From DATJPR01 sp035506295 (GTDB taxonomy: Bacteria; Bacteroidota; Ignavibacteria; UBA10030; UBA6906), in assembly GCA_035506295.1 (NCBI GenBank), contig DATJPR010000010.1, positions 1-22,160 on the forward strand: a stretch of DNA of 22,160 bases. The letters run 5' to 3'. The notes beneath the pieces were generated by a model. The model had not been told where the DNA came from and made no database searches. It saw nothing but the letters and a program-made list of their open reading frames with translations. The position numbers and the translations under genes were made by a program. Positions 5,603 through 13,643 of this stretch are shown in pieces. The stretch's first letter is position 1; every line of letters begins with the position of its first letter.

Positions 5603-7758
5603 AGTTGGAACCCGAGGTACGGAGGCTTCGCATCGCCCTCTTCCTCCTGGGCACCACTTCGATCGCGGTCCAGATCCTTCTGCTTCGTGAGTTTATTTCA
5701 CTTTCGCAGGGAAACGAACTCGTCATCGGCGTCATCCTCGCTCAATGGATGGTGTTGACGGGAATTGGCGCGCTGGTCGGACGCCTGCGCAGGATGCCTT
5801 CGCCTGCGATCGCACTTGTCCTGGTTTCTGTGCTTCCTCTCATCATCGTCATCCTCGTCCGGTATCTCCGTAATATCCTCTTCACTGCCGGAAGCATCAT
5901 CGGTCTTGGCCAGGTCTCCGCGCTCTCAACGCTCCTCCTTGCACCCTTCTGCCTCGTGTCGGGGATCGGCTTCGTCCGATGTATCGCGGCAATGCATGAT
6001 CTTCGGGTTCCCCGGCCCGGGGCCTCTGCGTACACCTGGGAGTCGGTGGGGAGTGTCGCAGGAGGTCTCGTCTTCAATATTCTCCTGATACGCGTAATCG
6101 ACACTGTTGCCGCTCTTTCGATTCTCGCTGCCACGGATCTGTGCGCGGCAATATTGTTGTTCCTCCCCGCCCGACAGCGCGCCATGAAGGCAATCCTCCT
6201 CCTGCCGGTGATTGGCATCGCCTTTGTCGGAGCGTGTACCCTCGATCATGTGACGATGACGTGGCTCTTCCCCGGGCAGGATCTGTTGTACTCCCGAGGT
6301 ACTCCTTATGGCACGCTATCCGTTACGAGACAACAGGAGCAGCTGAACTTCTATGAGGACAACGTTCTCGCCTTCTCCACCGGCGATCCGATGCGGAATG
6401 AAGAAAGCGTCCACTTCGTCATGGCTCAACATCCGCGGCCGGAGCGAGTGCTGTTGATCGGCGGCGGCATCTCCGGCACCACGGGAGAGATCTTCAAGTA
6501 TCCGGTGGAGCACCTCGATTACATCGAACACAATCCATGGATCCTGCAGCTCGGGAGGAAATACACTGCAAACCTCGATGACGGACGAATTCACACGCTT
6601 CTCGACGATGGGAGGTTGTATGTGCGCCACACCGATCAACGCTACGACGTCGTTATCGTGAATCTCCCCGACCCTTCGACGATGCAACTCAATCGATTCT
6701 ATTCGCTCGATTGTTTCTTCGAGATCCGGAGTCTCTTGCATCCTGGCGGGATATTTTCGCTGAGCCTTCTCCCTGCAGCGGAATACGGAGGCGACCAATC
6801 CCGAAAGATACAGTCCACCGTCTTTTCCTCCTTGCACAAAGTGTTCCCCCACGTGCGCATCCTTCCGGGGATACGGAATGTGTTCATCGCATCGGATTCA
6901 TCGCTCGACGGCCATATCGCCGCGCTTATCGCAGCGCGACACATTCAAACCGACTATGTCAACGGGTATTACATCGACGATCAGTTGCTTGAGGATCGGT
7001 CAAAAACCATCGAGGCCGGACTGGACCCCTCTGCACCTCCCAACACCGATTTCCGTCCTTTATGCTACTCTCAGCAGCTTGCGTACTGGTCGAGCTATTT
7101 TGGGTTCGATCCGGTCCCCTGGCTGACGGGCGCCGCCGGGGTGGTCATGGTGGTGCTCTACTGGAGAACCCGCCCGGTCGGATCCATCGTTCTCACATCC
7201 GGATTCACCGCCTCTTCCATAGAACTTGTTCTGCTCACCTGCTTCCAGGCACTCTACGGCTCGCTGTACGAAATGACAGGAATGATCATTACCACCTTCA
7301 TGGCGGGTTTGGCGCTGGGATCCTATATCGCGCGAGAGCGTGTCCATCATGCTTCGCGTGAAAGACTCCTGGAGGGGCAAGCCATCGCCATCATGGTGTG
7401 CGCCATTCTTCCTTTCCTGATCACCGCCATCAGACGCATTGATCCGATCTCCTGGGTCGGCGAGCTTCTCTTTGTGGCGGTGACGTTCGTTGTCGCAGGG
7501 TGCACAGGGTGGGTCTTTTCCATCGCTGTATCCCTTGATCGTGCATCGGAGACGTCGCAGGCGGCGTCGCTGTACGGGACCGATCTCGTTGGCTCGTCCG
7601 CCGGAGCACTGCTGACGGGGCTCTGCATCATCCCATCGTTGGGAGTGATGAACGCCAGCTATGTCGCGTCCGCTGTTTCTGCCGCGGGCTTCGTCCTCTG
7701 CATGGTGTCACGACGCGGGATATCTCCTTCGGAGGAAGTCTATGCCGGAACAACTTAG
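5599..7758 (+). CDS. Polytopic membrane protein with spermidine-synthase-like domain
   Basis: A 719-residue protein with several N-terminal membrane spans (about 10-210), a soluble aminopropyl/methyltransferase-like domain (about 230-440), and a second membrane block (about 505-705). The soluble part has the SpeE landmarks: YGTLSV, FYEDNVLAF, VHFVMAQHP, the nucleotide loop LLIGGGISG (286-293), and E310 where the acid binding the SAM-type cofactor is expected. The segment that in spermidine synthase reads roughly D-S-x-D-P is NLPDP here (355-359), so the usual catalytic aspartate is Asn355. It is therefore unlikely to make spermidine; the substrate is unknown. It starts in the Memo-AMMECR1 stop (ATGA) and overlaps the radical SAM gene by 17 bases, so it is translationally tied to the AmmeMemoRadiSam genes. 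Large multi-span SpeE-like proteins are known as a family without assigned function. Confidence 0.88.
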   Translation: MKLEPEVRRLRIALFLLGTTSIAVQILLLREFISLSQGNELVIGVILAQWMVLTGIGALVGRLRRMPSPAIALVLVSVLPLIIVILVRYLRNILFTAGSIIGLGQVSALSTLLLAPFCLVSGIGFVRCIAAMHDLRVPRPGASAYTWESVGSVAGGLVFNILLIRVIDTVAALSILAATDLCAAILLFLPARQRAMKAILLLPVIGIAFVGACTLDHVTMTWLFPGQDLLYSRGTPYGTLSVTRQQEQLNFYEDNVLAFSTGDPMRNEESVHFVMAQHPRPERVLLIGGGISGTTGEIFKYPVEHLDYIEHNPWILQLGRKYTANLDDGRIHTLLDDGRLYVRHTDQRYDVVIVNLPDPSTMQLNRFYSLDCFFEIRSLLHPGGIFSLSLLPAAEYGGDQSRKIQSTVFSSLHKVFPHVRILPGIRNVFIASDSSLDGHIAALIAARHIQTDYVNGYYIDDQLLEDRSKTIEAGLDPSAPPNTDFRPLCYSQQLAYWSSYFGFDPVPWLTGAAGVVMVVLYWRTRPVGSIVLTSGFTASSIELVLLTCFQALYGSLYEMTGMIITTFMAGLALGSYIARERVHHASRERLLEGQAIAIMVCAILPFLITAIRRIDPISWVGELLFVAVTFVVAGCTGWVFSIAVSLDRASETSQAASLYGTDLVGSSAGALLTGLCIIPSLGVMNASYVASAVSAAGFVLCMVSRRGISPSEEVYAGTT

Positions 7759-8965
7759 GAATGCACCGACTACGGGCGGCTCACTCAAGGTGGCCCTGCA
7801 TCCGATCCAGAGGTTGGACCGAATGTCGAAGAGGGACTTTCTGCGATTCATCGGTATCGGCGCCGGGTGCGCACTGTGCACGCGCGGATGGACCTCGCTG
7901 GTCCACAATGATGCCTGGGCGGCGGTCACGCATGCCGGCGAGGACAAGCCGTGGCGATGGAGCAAAGAGGCGTTGTTCTGCGTCAAGAAGGACGGATACG
8001 TGCAGTGCCAGAAGTGCCCGCACGAATGCGCACTGGCGCCGGGAGACGTCGGCATCTGTCGCAGCCGCGTGAACTACGACGGCACGGTATACTCGATCGC
8101 GTACGGGAATCCCTGCGCCGTCCATGTCGATCCCATCGAAAAGAAACCCCTCTTTCATTTTCTGCCGTCGACCCGCTCGTTCTCGATCGCCGTGGCGGGG
8201 TGCAATCTTCGGTGCCTGAACTGTCAGAACTGGGAGATCTCACAAGCGAGTCCGCGCGAGACGCAGAATTACGACCTGATGCCGGAGAGCGTCGTCGAGG
8301 GAGCGCTGCAGAACCAATGTGCCACCATCGCCTACACCTATTCCGAGCCGACCACTTTTTACGAGTATGCCTACGACACCGCCACGATCGCACACCGGCA
8401 TGCCGTGCGCAACGTCTGGAAATCGTGCGGGTACATCAATGAAGTTCCGTTGCGACAGCTGTGCAAGGTCATCGACGCGGCGAACATCGACCTGAAAAGT
8501 TTCGACGACAAGATCTACCGGGAATTGAACAGCGCGAACCTCGCCCCCATCCTTGATACACTCAAGGTCATCAAGTCGGAAGGTGTCTGGCTCGAGATCA
8601 CCAACCTCGTCATCCCGTCGTGGACGGACGACATGGGCATGATCGGCCGCATGGCTGATTGGTTATGCGCGAACGGATTTCAGGATAGCCCTCTCCATTT
8701 CAGTCGTTTCACCCCGCTGTACAAACTCACACAGCTTCCGCTGACACCCGTGTCGACCCTCGAGGCCGCGCGCGAAACGGCCATGAAGGCCGGCATGCGG
8801 TACGTCTATATCGGCAACGTCCCCGGCCATGAGGCGGAGAACACGATCTGCCCGAACTGCAAATCGGTGGAAATCGAGAGAAAGGGATTCACGGTCGTCA
8901 GGAACGCACTGCGCGCAGGAAAGTGCAGCAAATGCGGCGCGAAAGTGCCGGGCGTCTGGAGCTAA
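7742..8965 (+). CDS. AmmeMemoRadiSam system radical SAM enzyme with Tat-like N-terminus
   Basis: A 407-residue radical SAM enzyme of the PflA-like type that goes with Memo and AMMECR1. The cluster motif is C154-x3-C158-x2-C161 (AGCNLRCLNCQNW). The family's N-terminal cysteine block CQKCPHEC with C106 (about 89-106) and DPIEKKPLFHFLP precede it; a four-cysteine zinc ribbon (CPNC at 370-373, CSKC at 395-398) ends the protein. Residues 28-46 (MSKRDFLRFIGIGAGCALC) look like a twin-arginine signal with KR for RR, though the hydrophobic stretch is short. The ATG at 7742 has GGAGG 7 bases upstream (7731-7735). The in-frame ATG at 7823 would place the Tat-like motif at the very N-terminus and remains possible. 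It overlaps the SpeE-like gene. If exported, its supply of SAM and electrons would need explanation. Its reaction is unknown. Confidence 0.93.
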   Translation: MPEQLRNAPTTGGSLKVALHPIQRLDRMSKRDFLRFIGIGAGCALCTRGWTSLVHNDAWAAVTHAGEDKPWRWSKEALFCVKKDGYVQCQKCPHECALAPGDVGICRSRVNYDGTVYSIAYGNPCAVHVDPIEKKPLFHFLPSTRSFSIAVAGCNLRCLNCQNWEISQASPRETQNYDLMPESVVEGALQNQCATIAYTYSEPTTFYEYAYDTATIAHRHAVRNVWKSCGYINEVPLRQLCKVIDAANIDLKSFDDKIYRELNSANLAPILDTLKVIKSEGVWLEITNLVIPSWTDDMGMIGRMADWLCANGFQDSPLHFSRFTPLYKLTQLPLTPVSTLEAARETAMKAGMRYVYIGNVPGHEAENTICPNCKSVEIERKGFTVVRNALRAGKCSKCGAKVPGVWS

Positions 8966-8991
8966 TCAGCCCGCTTGCGTGTTTAGTATTC

Positions 8992-10464
8992 ATGATTCTT
9001 CTCGTCAATCCCCGGGCGACAACCTGGCATTATCGCATTCCGCTCTCCGTTCTTTCGATTGGCGCATCCATCGAGGGGAAGTTTCCCTACGAAATCCTTG
9101 ATGGAAACATCGATCCCACCCTTCACGCCAGCGTCCTGCAGAGAATTGGGCAGGGAGACATCCGGTATCTCGGCATCACTGTTATGCCCGGACCGCAGCT
9201 CCGCGAAGCCATTCTTCTCTCGCGCCGGGTCCGACAATCTTATCCGAAGGTTACCATCATCTGGGGCGGCTATTTCCCGTCACTCCATGCAGCCGTCACG
9301 CTCCAATCGGGATATGTCGACTATGTCGTACGCGATCAGGGAGATTTGTCGTTCCAACGACTGATCACCGCCCTCGAGCAGGGCGGTGCGCTCGATGACA
9401 TCCCGGGGATATCCTCCATCGGCGATGGCACTCCCCGCGACAACCGTGCCCAGGGAATCGTCGACCCAAATTCTCTTTCCCCTTTGCCTTACCACCGCGT
9501 CGATGTCCGCCGGTATGTCGGACGGACATACCTCGGAACGCGAACGGTGAATTACCATTCGAGTGTCGGTTGTCCGTTTGTCTGCGGTTTCTGTGCCGTC
9601 GCGGCGGAATACAAAGCCCGGTGGATTGGTCTTCCGGCGCAGCGCGTTGCCGACGACCTGCGGTGGTTCAAGACGAACTTCAACGTCAACGCCGTCGAGT
9701 TCCACGACAACAATTTCTTCACGAGCGAACGACGCACCGCCGAGTTCTCAGAGAGGATGAAGGGGATGGGAATACGGTGGTGGGGTGAAGCCCGGCCCGA
9801 TACGATGCTGAACTATGATGACCGGACCTGGGCTTCGATGCGTGACGCAGGACTTGCCATGGTCTTTTTCGGTGCCGAGTCCAGCTCCACCGAGGTGCTC
9901 CGCCTGATGGAAAAAGGCGGAACGCAGACCGGCGACACCGTTCTCGCCCTGGTCGAGAAGATGCGGCGATACGACATCATCCCTGAGCTTTCCTTCGTTC
10001 TCGGTGCGCCGACACCGACGATCGACGCCGATGTCGAGAACGACATCCGTTTCATCCGGAAGGTGAAGCGACTGAACCCTGATGCCGAGATCGTCCTCTA
10101 CGTCTATTCGCCTGTGCATTTCGAAGACTCCGATCTCTACAAGGCCGCCGTGCAGTACAGTTTCTCGTACCCGAAGACCCTGGAGGATTGGCTTCGACCG
10201 CCCTGGTCCCAGCATGATTTGCGCAAAGACCCTTCCGCACCGTGGATCTCCAAATCGCTGAGGACAAGGATCCGGAACTTCGAGAAGGTCCTGAACTCCG
10301 CGTTCCCCACCATCTCTGATCTCAAACTGACGCCTGGTCAACGGACGGTGTTGAAGTCGCTCGGCCGGTGGCGCTATCGGCTTGGTCTGTATCGCGGGCC
10401 GATGGAGATCATGACGGCCCAGCGTCTCTTCCGCTATCGACAACCGGAAGTGGAGGGATTCTAG
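8992..10464 (+). CDS. B12-binding-type radical SAM protein
   Basis: 490 residues, architecture of cobalamin-dependent radical SAM enzymes: an N-terminal Rossmann-like B12-binding domain (about 1-150; ILLVNPRATTW, IIWGGYFPSLHA, VDYVVRDQGD), then a radical SAM TIM barrel with C194-x3-C198-x2-C201 (GCPFVCGFC), GAESSS and a C-terminal extension. The DxHxxG signature for His-ligated cobalamin is absent, as in many family members. Such enzymes methylate or rearrange unactivated carbons; no substrate can be read here. The ATG at 8992 was chosen because the longer frame start (8923) lies deep in the previous gene and MILLVNPR is the usual domain opening. The Shine-Dalgarno is poor. It lies 26 bases after the AmmeMemoRadiSam radical SAM gene and 8 bases before the methyltransferase, so it is probably in the same operon. 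Confidence 0.88.
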   Translation: MILLVNPRATTWHYRIPLSVLSIGASIEGKFPYEILDGNIDPTLHASVLQRIGQGDIRYLGITVMPGPQLREAILLSRRVRQSYPKVTIIWGGYFPSLHAAVTLQSGYVDYVVRDQGDLSFQRLITALEQGGALDDIPGISSIGDGTPRDNRAQGIVDPNSLSPLPYHRVDVRRYVGRTYLGTRTVNYHSSVGCPFVCGFCAVAAEYKARWIGLPAQRVADDLRWFKTNFNVNAVEFHDNNFFTSERRTAEFSERMKGMGIRWWGEARPDTMLNYDDRTWASMRDAGLAMVFFGAESSSTEVLRLMEKGGTQTGDTVLALVEKMRRYDIIPELSFVLGAPTPTIDADVENDIRFIRKVKRLNPDAEIVLYVYSPVHFEDSDLYKAAVQYSFSYPKTLEDWLRPPWSQHDLRKDPSAPWISKSLRTRIRNFEKVLNSAFPTISDLKLTPGQRTVLKSLGRWRYRLGLYRGPMEIMTAQRLFRYRQPEVEGF

Positions 10465-10472
10465 GATCGCCG

Positions 10473-11171
10473 ATGAACCTCTCCACCATTGTTGATCGGC
10501 GTCGCCTCCGGTCATTGCTCACCTACTTCCCGTTTCGGCTGAGGGCTGAGCGCGCTATCTCGCGCGAGTCCCATGCCCGTATCGAAGGCTTCTCGCTGAT
10601 CATCCCGGTCAGCGTGTTTCACCCCGGGTACTTCTTGTCCAGTCGCATCCTCGCGCAAGAAATCGGAAGGATGGACCTGACAAGCACCCGGGTGCTCGAC
10701 ATGGGAACGGGATCGGGAATTCTCGCCCTCGCCGCCGCGCGAAAGGGCGCCTCGGTGCTCGCAGTGGACATCAACCCGGAAGCCGTGCGCGCCGCCGCTC
10801 ACAATGCTGCGGAGAACGATCTCAATGACAGGATTGTTGTCAAGGTGAGCGATCTCTTCGACTGTGTCGATCAGGAGCAATTCGATCTTGTCATGTGGAA
10901 CCCTCCGTTCTATCCGAAAGAGGCGGTAGACCTGGCAAGCGCTGCCTGGAATGCCGGCGATCGATACGGTACCATCGAGCGTTTCGCGCATGACCTGCCC
11001 CGTCATCTCAAGCAGAACGGGCAATGCATCCTCATCCTCTCGTCGGACATGGATATCGCATTGGTGGACGGACTCCTCTCCCATGCGGGGCTTCAGGGAA
11101 GCGTGAAGTCGGTCCACCGCCGGTTCTTGGAATCATTTAGCATTCTCGCCTTCTCCAAACACCACGAGTAG
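10473..11171 (+). CDS. Class I SAM-dependent methyltransferase (MTS/HemK-like)
   Basis: 232 residues. The SAM-binding loop is VLDMGTGSGILALAAA (about 70-85), followed by VLAVDINPEAV as the ribose-binding strand and MWNPPFYPKE as motif IV. The NPPF motif is typical of methyltransferases acting on planar nitrogen (glutamine or nucleobase amino groups), as in HemK/PrmC, RlmG or TrmN6 relatives. FHPGYFLSSRILAQEI ahead of the SAM loop also fits the MTS small-domain group. The target cannot be deduced. The ATG at 10473 follows AGGA by about 7 bases and the stop of the radical SAM gene by 8. The O-antigen-ligase-like gene follows 8 bases later. In this setting it may modify an intermediate of the same pathway rather than RNA or protein, but that is inference. 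Confidence 0.85.
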   Translation: MNLSTIVDRRRLRSLLTYFPFRLRAERAISRESHARIEGFSLIIPVSVFHPGYFLSSRILAQEIGRMDLTSTRVLDMGTGSGILALAAARKGASVLAVDINPEAVRAAAHNAAENDLNDRIVVKVSDLFDCVDQEQFDLVMWNPPFYPKEAVDLASAAWNAGDRYGTIERFAHDLPRHLKQNGQCILILSSDMDIALVDGLLSHAGLQGSVKSVHRRFLESFSILAFSKHHE

Positions 11172-11179
11172 CAACGCCC

Positions 11180-12406
11180 ATGCGCACTTGGGCTTTGACG
11201 TCAAGCCCGCTGCAGCGGACCATGCGTCTCGGCCTTCTCGCTGTCTGCGGAACGGCCATCTTCTCGACCGCACTCGTGCAGATGATGGTTGTCCTGCTCA
11301 CAACGATCGTCGTCATCAGCAAGTTCACGAAATCGCAAAGACGACTACACTGGACATCCCTTCACGTACCCTTCGCGTTGTTTGTGGCAGGTCGAGTCCT
11401 CTCCATCGCATTCTCCCAGGACTTTTCCCGGAGTGCGACGGCACTCTTCATTGAATACTTCTACTATCTTCTCTTCTTTGCCGCCGCCGAAATCGTTGCG
11501 GATGAGCCGATCGACGCAGCAGGTGACATTACCCATGTTCTGGTGTGGTCTGGGACGGTCGCCGCCGCCTTGGGTTCCGCCCTCATGCTCCTAAGTGTTG
11601 CACCTCGCGCGCTGTCGACCACCGCGGGGACCTACACGCTCGGGGGGTTTCTCTGCCTTGTTCTTCCCCTCGCGTTGTTCTTCCCCCATCCCTTGACCAG
11701 AAAGTCGAGGCTGATCCGATGGACCCAGGTGCTGATCATATGCATGGGCATCGTTCTCACGCTTGACCGGCTACACTGGGTGGCGATGGCCGCGATTATT
11801 GTTGTGGCGGGAGTAATGTCCCACCGCCGGCTCCTGGTGGTCGCCCTCGCCGTCAGCGTCTTTCTCGTCATGCTCTTTCCCTCGGTCCATCTCCGGCTCC
11901 AGCACCTCTACCACCTTGGGAGCTTCATGACCGGGAGAGATGTATTGTGGAAGGGGGCCGCGATGCTTTTGGACAGACATCCGCTTGTGGGATTCGGTCC
12001 GCGGACGTTTCAGGAGATCTTCCCCTTGTTCAGCGAGATGCCGATCCGGGGTGTCGGGAGCTGGCACAATGATTACCTTCAGGTGTACATGGAGAGCGGG
12101 CTTCTGGGGCTTGTTCCCCTCCTCTGGCTTCTGGCGTCATCGATCAAACAAGGATGGCGCGCGTTTCGACGGACCGATCCTCACTGGGACACACATCGTG
12201 CAATTGTCGCCGTCGGGATCTCGCTTGGCGTGATTGCCATTGCTGGTGGCATGCTCGACACCATCATCGGCATCCCGTTCCGCATTCTGCTGGGAGTGTT
12301 CGCTCAATTGACCGCCACGATCCTTGGAACCGGAAAGAGATCCTCATCCGGGAATCGGGGAGACACGGACACCGCGAAAGCTATCGTGCGGGAAGCGCAG
12401 GCTTGA
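11180..12406 (+). CDS. O-antigen ligase-like (Wzy_C) polytopic membrane protein
   Basis: 408 residues with about ten hydrophobic spans. The diagnostic periplasmic loop lies at about 250-310: GRDVLWKGAAMLLDRHPLVG, GFGPRTFQEIFP, and WHNDYLQVYMESGLLG with H296, which matches the O-antigen ligase/polymerase superfamily (WaaL, Wzy, exosortase-linked ligases). LTLDRLHW before it is the usual segment preceding the loop. These proteins transfer or polymerise lipid-linked glycans on the outer face of the inner membrane. The ATG at 11180 lacks a clear Shine-Dalgarno; a second in-frame ATG at 11222 is possible. It is the last gene of the plus-strand run, and its 3' end overlaps the convergent GT87 gene by 26 bases. 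It links the radical SAM genes upstream to envelope glycans. Confidence 0.87.
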   Translation: MRTWALTSSPLQRTMRLGLLAVCGTAIFSTALVQMMVVLLTTIVVISKFTKSQRRLHWTSLHVPFALFVAGRVLSIAFSQDFSRSATALFIEYFYYLLFFAAAEIVADEPIDAAGDITHVLVWSGTVAAALGSALMLLSVAPRALSTTAGTYTLGGFLCLVLPLALFFPHPLTRKSRLIRWTQVLIICMGIVLTLDRLHWVAMAAIIVVAGVMSHRRLLVVALAVSVFLVMLFPSVHLRLQHLYHLGSFMTGRDVLWKGAAMLLDRHPLVGFGPRTFQEIFPLFSEMPIRGVGSWHNDYLQVYMESGLLGLVPLLWLLASSIKQGWRAFRRTDPHWDTHRAIVAVGISLGVIAIAGGMLDTIIGIPFRILLGVFAQLTATILGTGKRSSSGNRGDTDTAKAIVREAQA

Positions 12407-13643
12407 GCGCTTCGACGCCCCGCAGGGTTGAAGCGCGCTGGAAGAGAAGCAGGAAGAGTGACGTGAGGAGCACAAGACGCGGGTAACTGAGGACGGTGAG
12501 AAGTCCGTCATCATAGAAGCGAAGGAACGCGCTGTAGGGTAGAAAGCCTATCGCCGCGTAAAGAACCGCAAAGACAATTCCAACCCATCGTTCACCCTTC
12601 TCCCGCACATCCTTCCAAATAAGACCCGCCGCAGGCCAGAGGAGGATCATGTGATAAGTCGCCGTCGCCGGGGCCAGAAGGAGCGCTCCAACACAGAGTA
12701 CGCTGAGGGCGATCGCCGGGGGTTCTTCAGCACGAGAGCGACGCACCGCCCACAATGTCACTGCCGCGATAACGATCATCGTCAGCCAACTGCACACCAG
12801 ATACCCGCCCCGCGATAACAGTGGGGCATGCGGATGGAAAACAGCGTCCTCGAGGAAGAGGGAATGGAACAAGCTTGAGAACGACTGAAAGACGGGACTG
12901 AAGGGGGACTGGAGAGTCAGGTTTCCTGAGAGATGTTCGCCCAGGACAGAGAGGAAGAACTGCCGATGGATTTCCCAGCCGAGCGCGGCAACTGCGATAA
13001 GCGAGAGAACGCCGGCGGTGGCGATCGCGGCGAATACCACGCGCCACTCTCTTTTCACGAGGAAATAGACAAGGAGAATTGCCGGGAAATACTTGACGGG
13101 AATCCACAAACCTATGGCGATCCCCGCGAGCACAGAGCGATGGAGACGGTACCAGTGAAGACCAAGAATCATGCAAAGCGACACGAGAATGTAGGGCTGT
13201 CCGAATCGAACGTCATTCGCCAAACCTATCCCCGTGAGAAGGAGAACGGCAACCGAGGTGCCGATGGAAAGATGCGCGAGTCGGGATAAGGAGGAAACAC
13301 AAAAGACCAATGCGACGAGATTCCCGACGGTGAGGATTCTGAGCGCCGTCAACGGAGAGAACAGCCCCAGTGGTGCGCAGAAGAGAGCCGTGATGGGAGG
13401 GAACGGCGAGAACTTACCCTGCTCGTGAATCCCTTGATCGACGATCTGTTGCTGGAACCACCCATCGTCATACAGCCGATCCACCGGCCCTCCCGACAGC
13501 ACGATCCGGCCGGCGGTATAGTAGTTGGGGAAATCGGTGCTGATGACCGTCCATGCGGGAAGTATTCCACGGATGAAGAGAAAGAGGACGAGGCATCCGT
13601 TGAGGAGCGTGAGCAGTAATCGCCGATGCCTCCCGGGTATCAT
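12381..13643 (-). CDS. GT87-family (DUF2029) polyprenyl-phosphate-sugar-dependent glycosyltransferase
   Basis: 420-residue polytopic membrane protein with about ten spans. It resembles GT87 (DUF2029) mannosyltransferases of the GT-C fold. The first extracytoplasmic loop has STDFPNYYTAGRIVLSGG with acidic D and the YDDGWFQQQ segment. FSPFPPITALFCAPLGLFSP, DVRFGQPYILVSL and GIAIGLWIPVKYFPAILLVY are typical of the family, as is ATATYHMILLWPAAGL near the end. Such enzymes add a hexose from a polyprenyl-phosphate sugar to a lipid-linked or envelope glycan. The ATG at 13643 overlaps the GT9 stop (ATGA, 13640-13643); the longer frame start at 13727 would overlap GT9 by 88 bases and is unlikely. It is the last gene of the minus run. 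Donor and acceptor are unknown. Confidence 0.86.
   Translation of the reverse strand: MIPGRHRRLLLTLLNGCLVLFLFIRGILPAWTVISTDFPNYYTAGRIVLSGGPVDRLYDDGWFQQQIVDQGIHEQGKFSPFPPITALFCAPLGLFSPLTALRILTVGNLVALVFCVSSLSRLAHLSIGTSVAVLLLTGIGLANDVRFGQPYILVSLCMILGLHWYRLHRSVLAGIAIGLWIPVKYFPAILLVYFLVKREWRVVFAAIATAGVLSLIAVAALGWEIHRQFFLSVLGEHLSGNLTLQSPFSPVFQSFSSLFHSLFLEDAVFHPHAPLLSRGGYLVCSWLTMIVIAAVTLWAVRRSRAEEPPAIALSVLCVGALLLAPATATYHMILLWPAAGLIWKDVREKGERWVGIVFAVLYAAIGFLPYSAFLRFYDDGLLTVLSYPRLVLLTSLFLLLFQRASTLRGVEALKPALPAR

Noticed and set aside
10512..11117. 201-residue minus-strand reading frame
   Set aside because: Antisense to the NPPF methyltransferase; composition rich in Glu, His and Arg without motifs.
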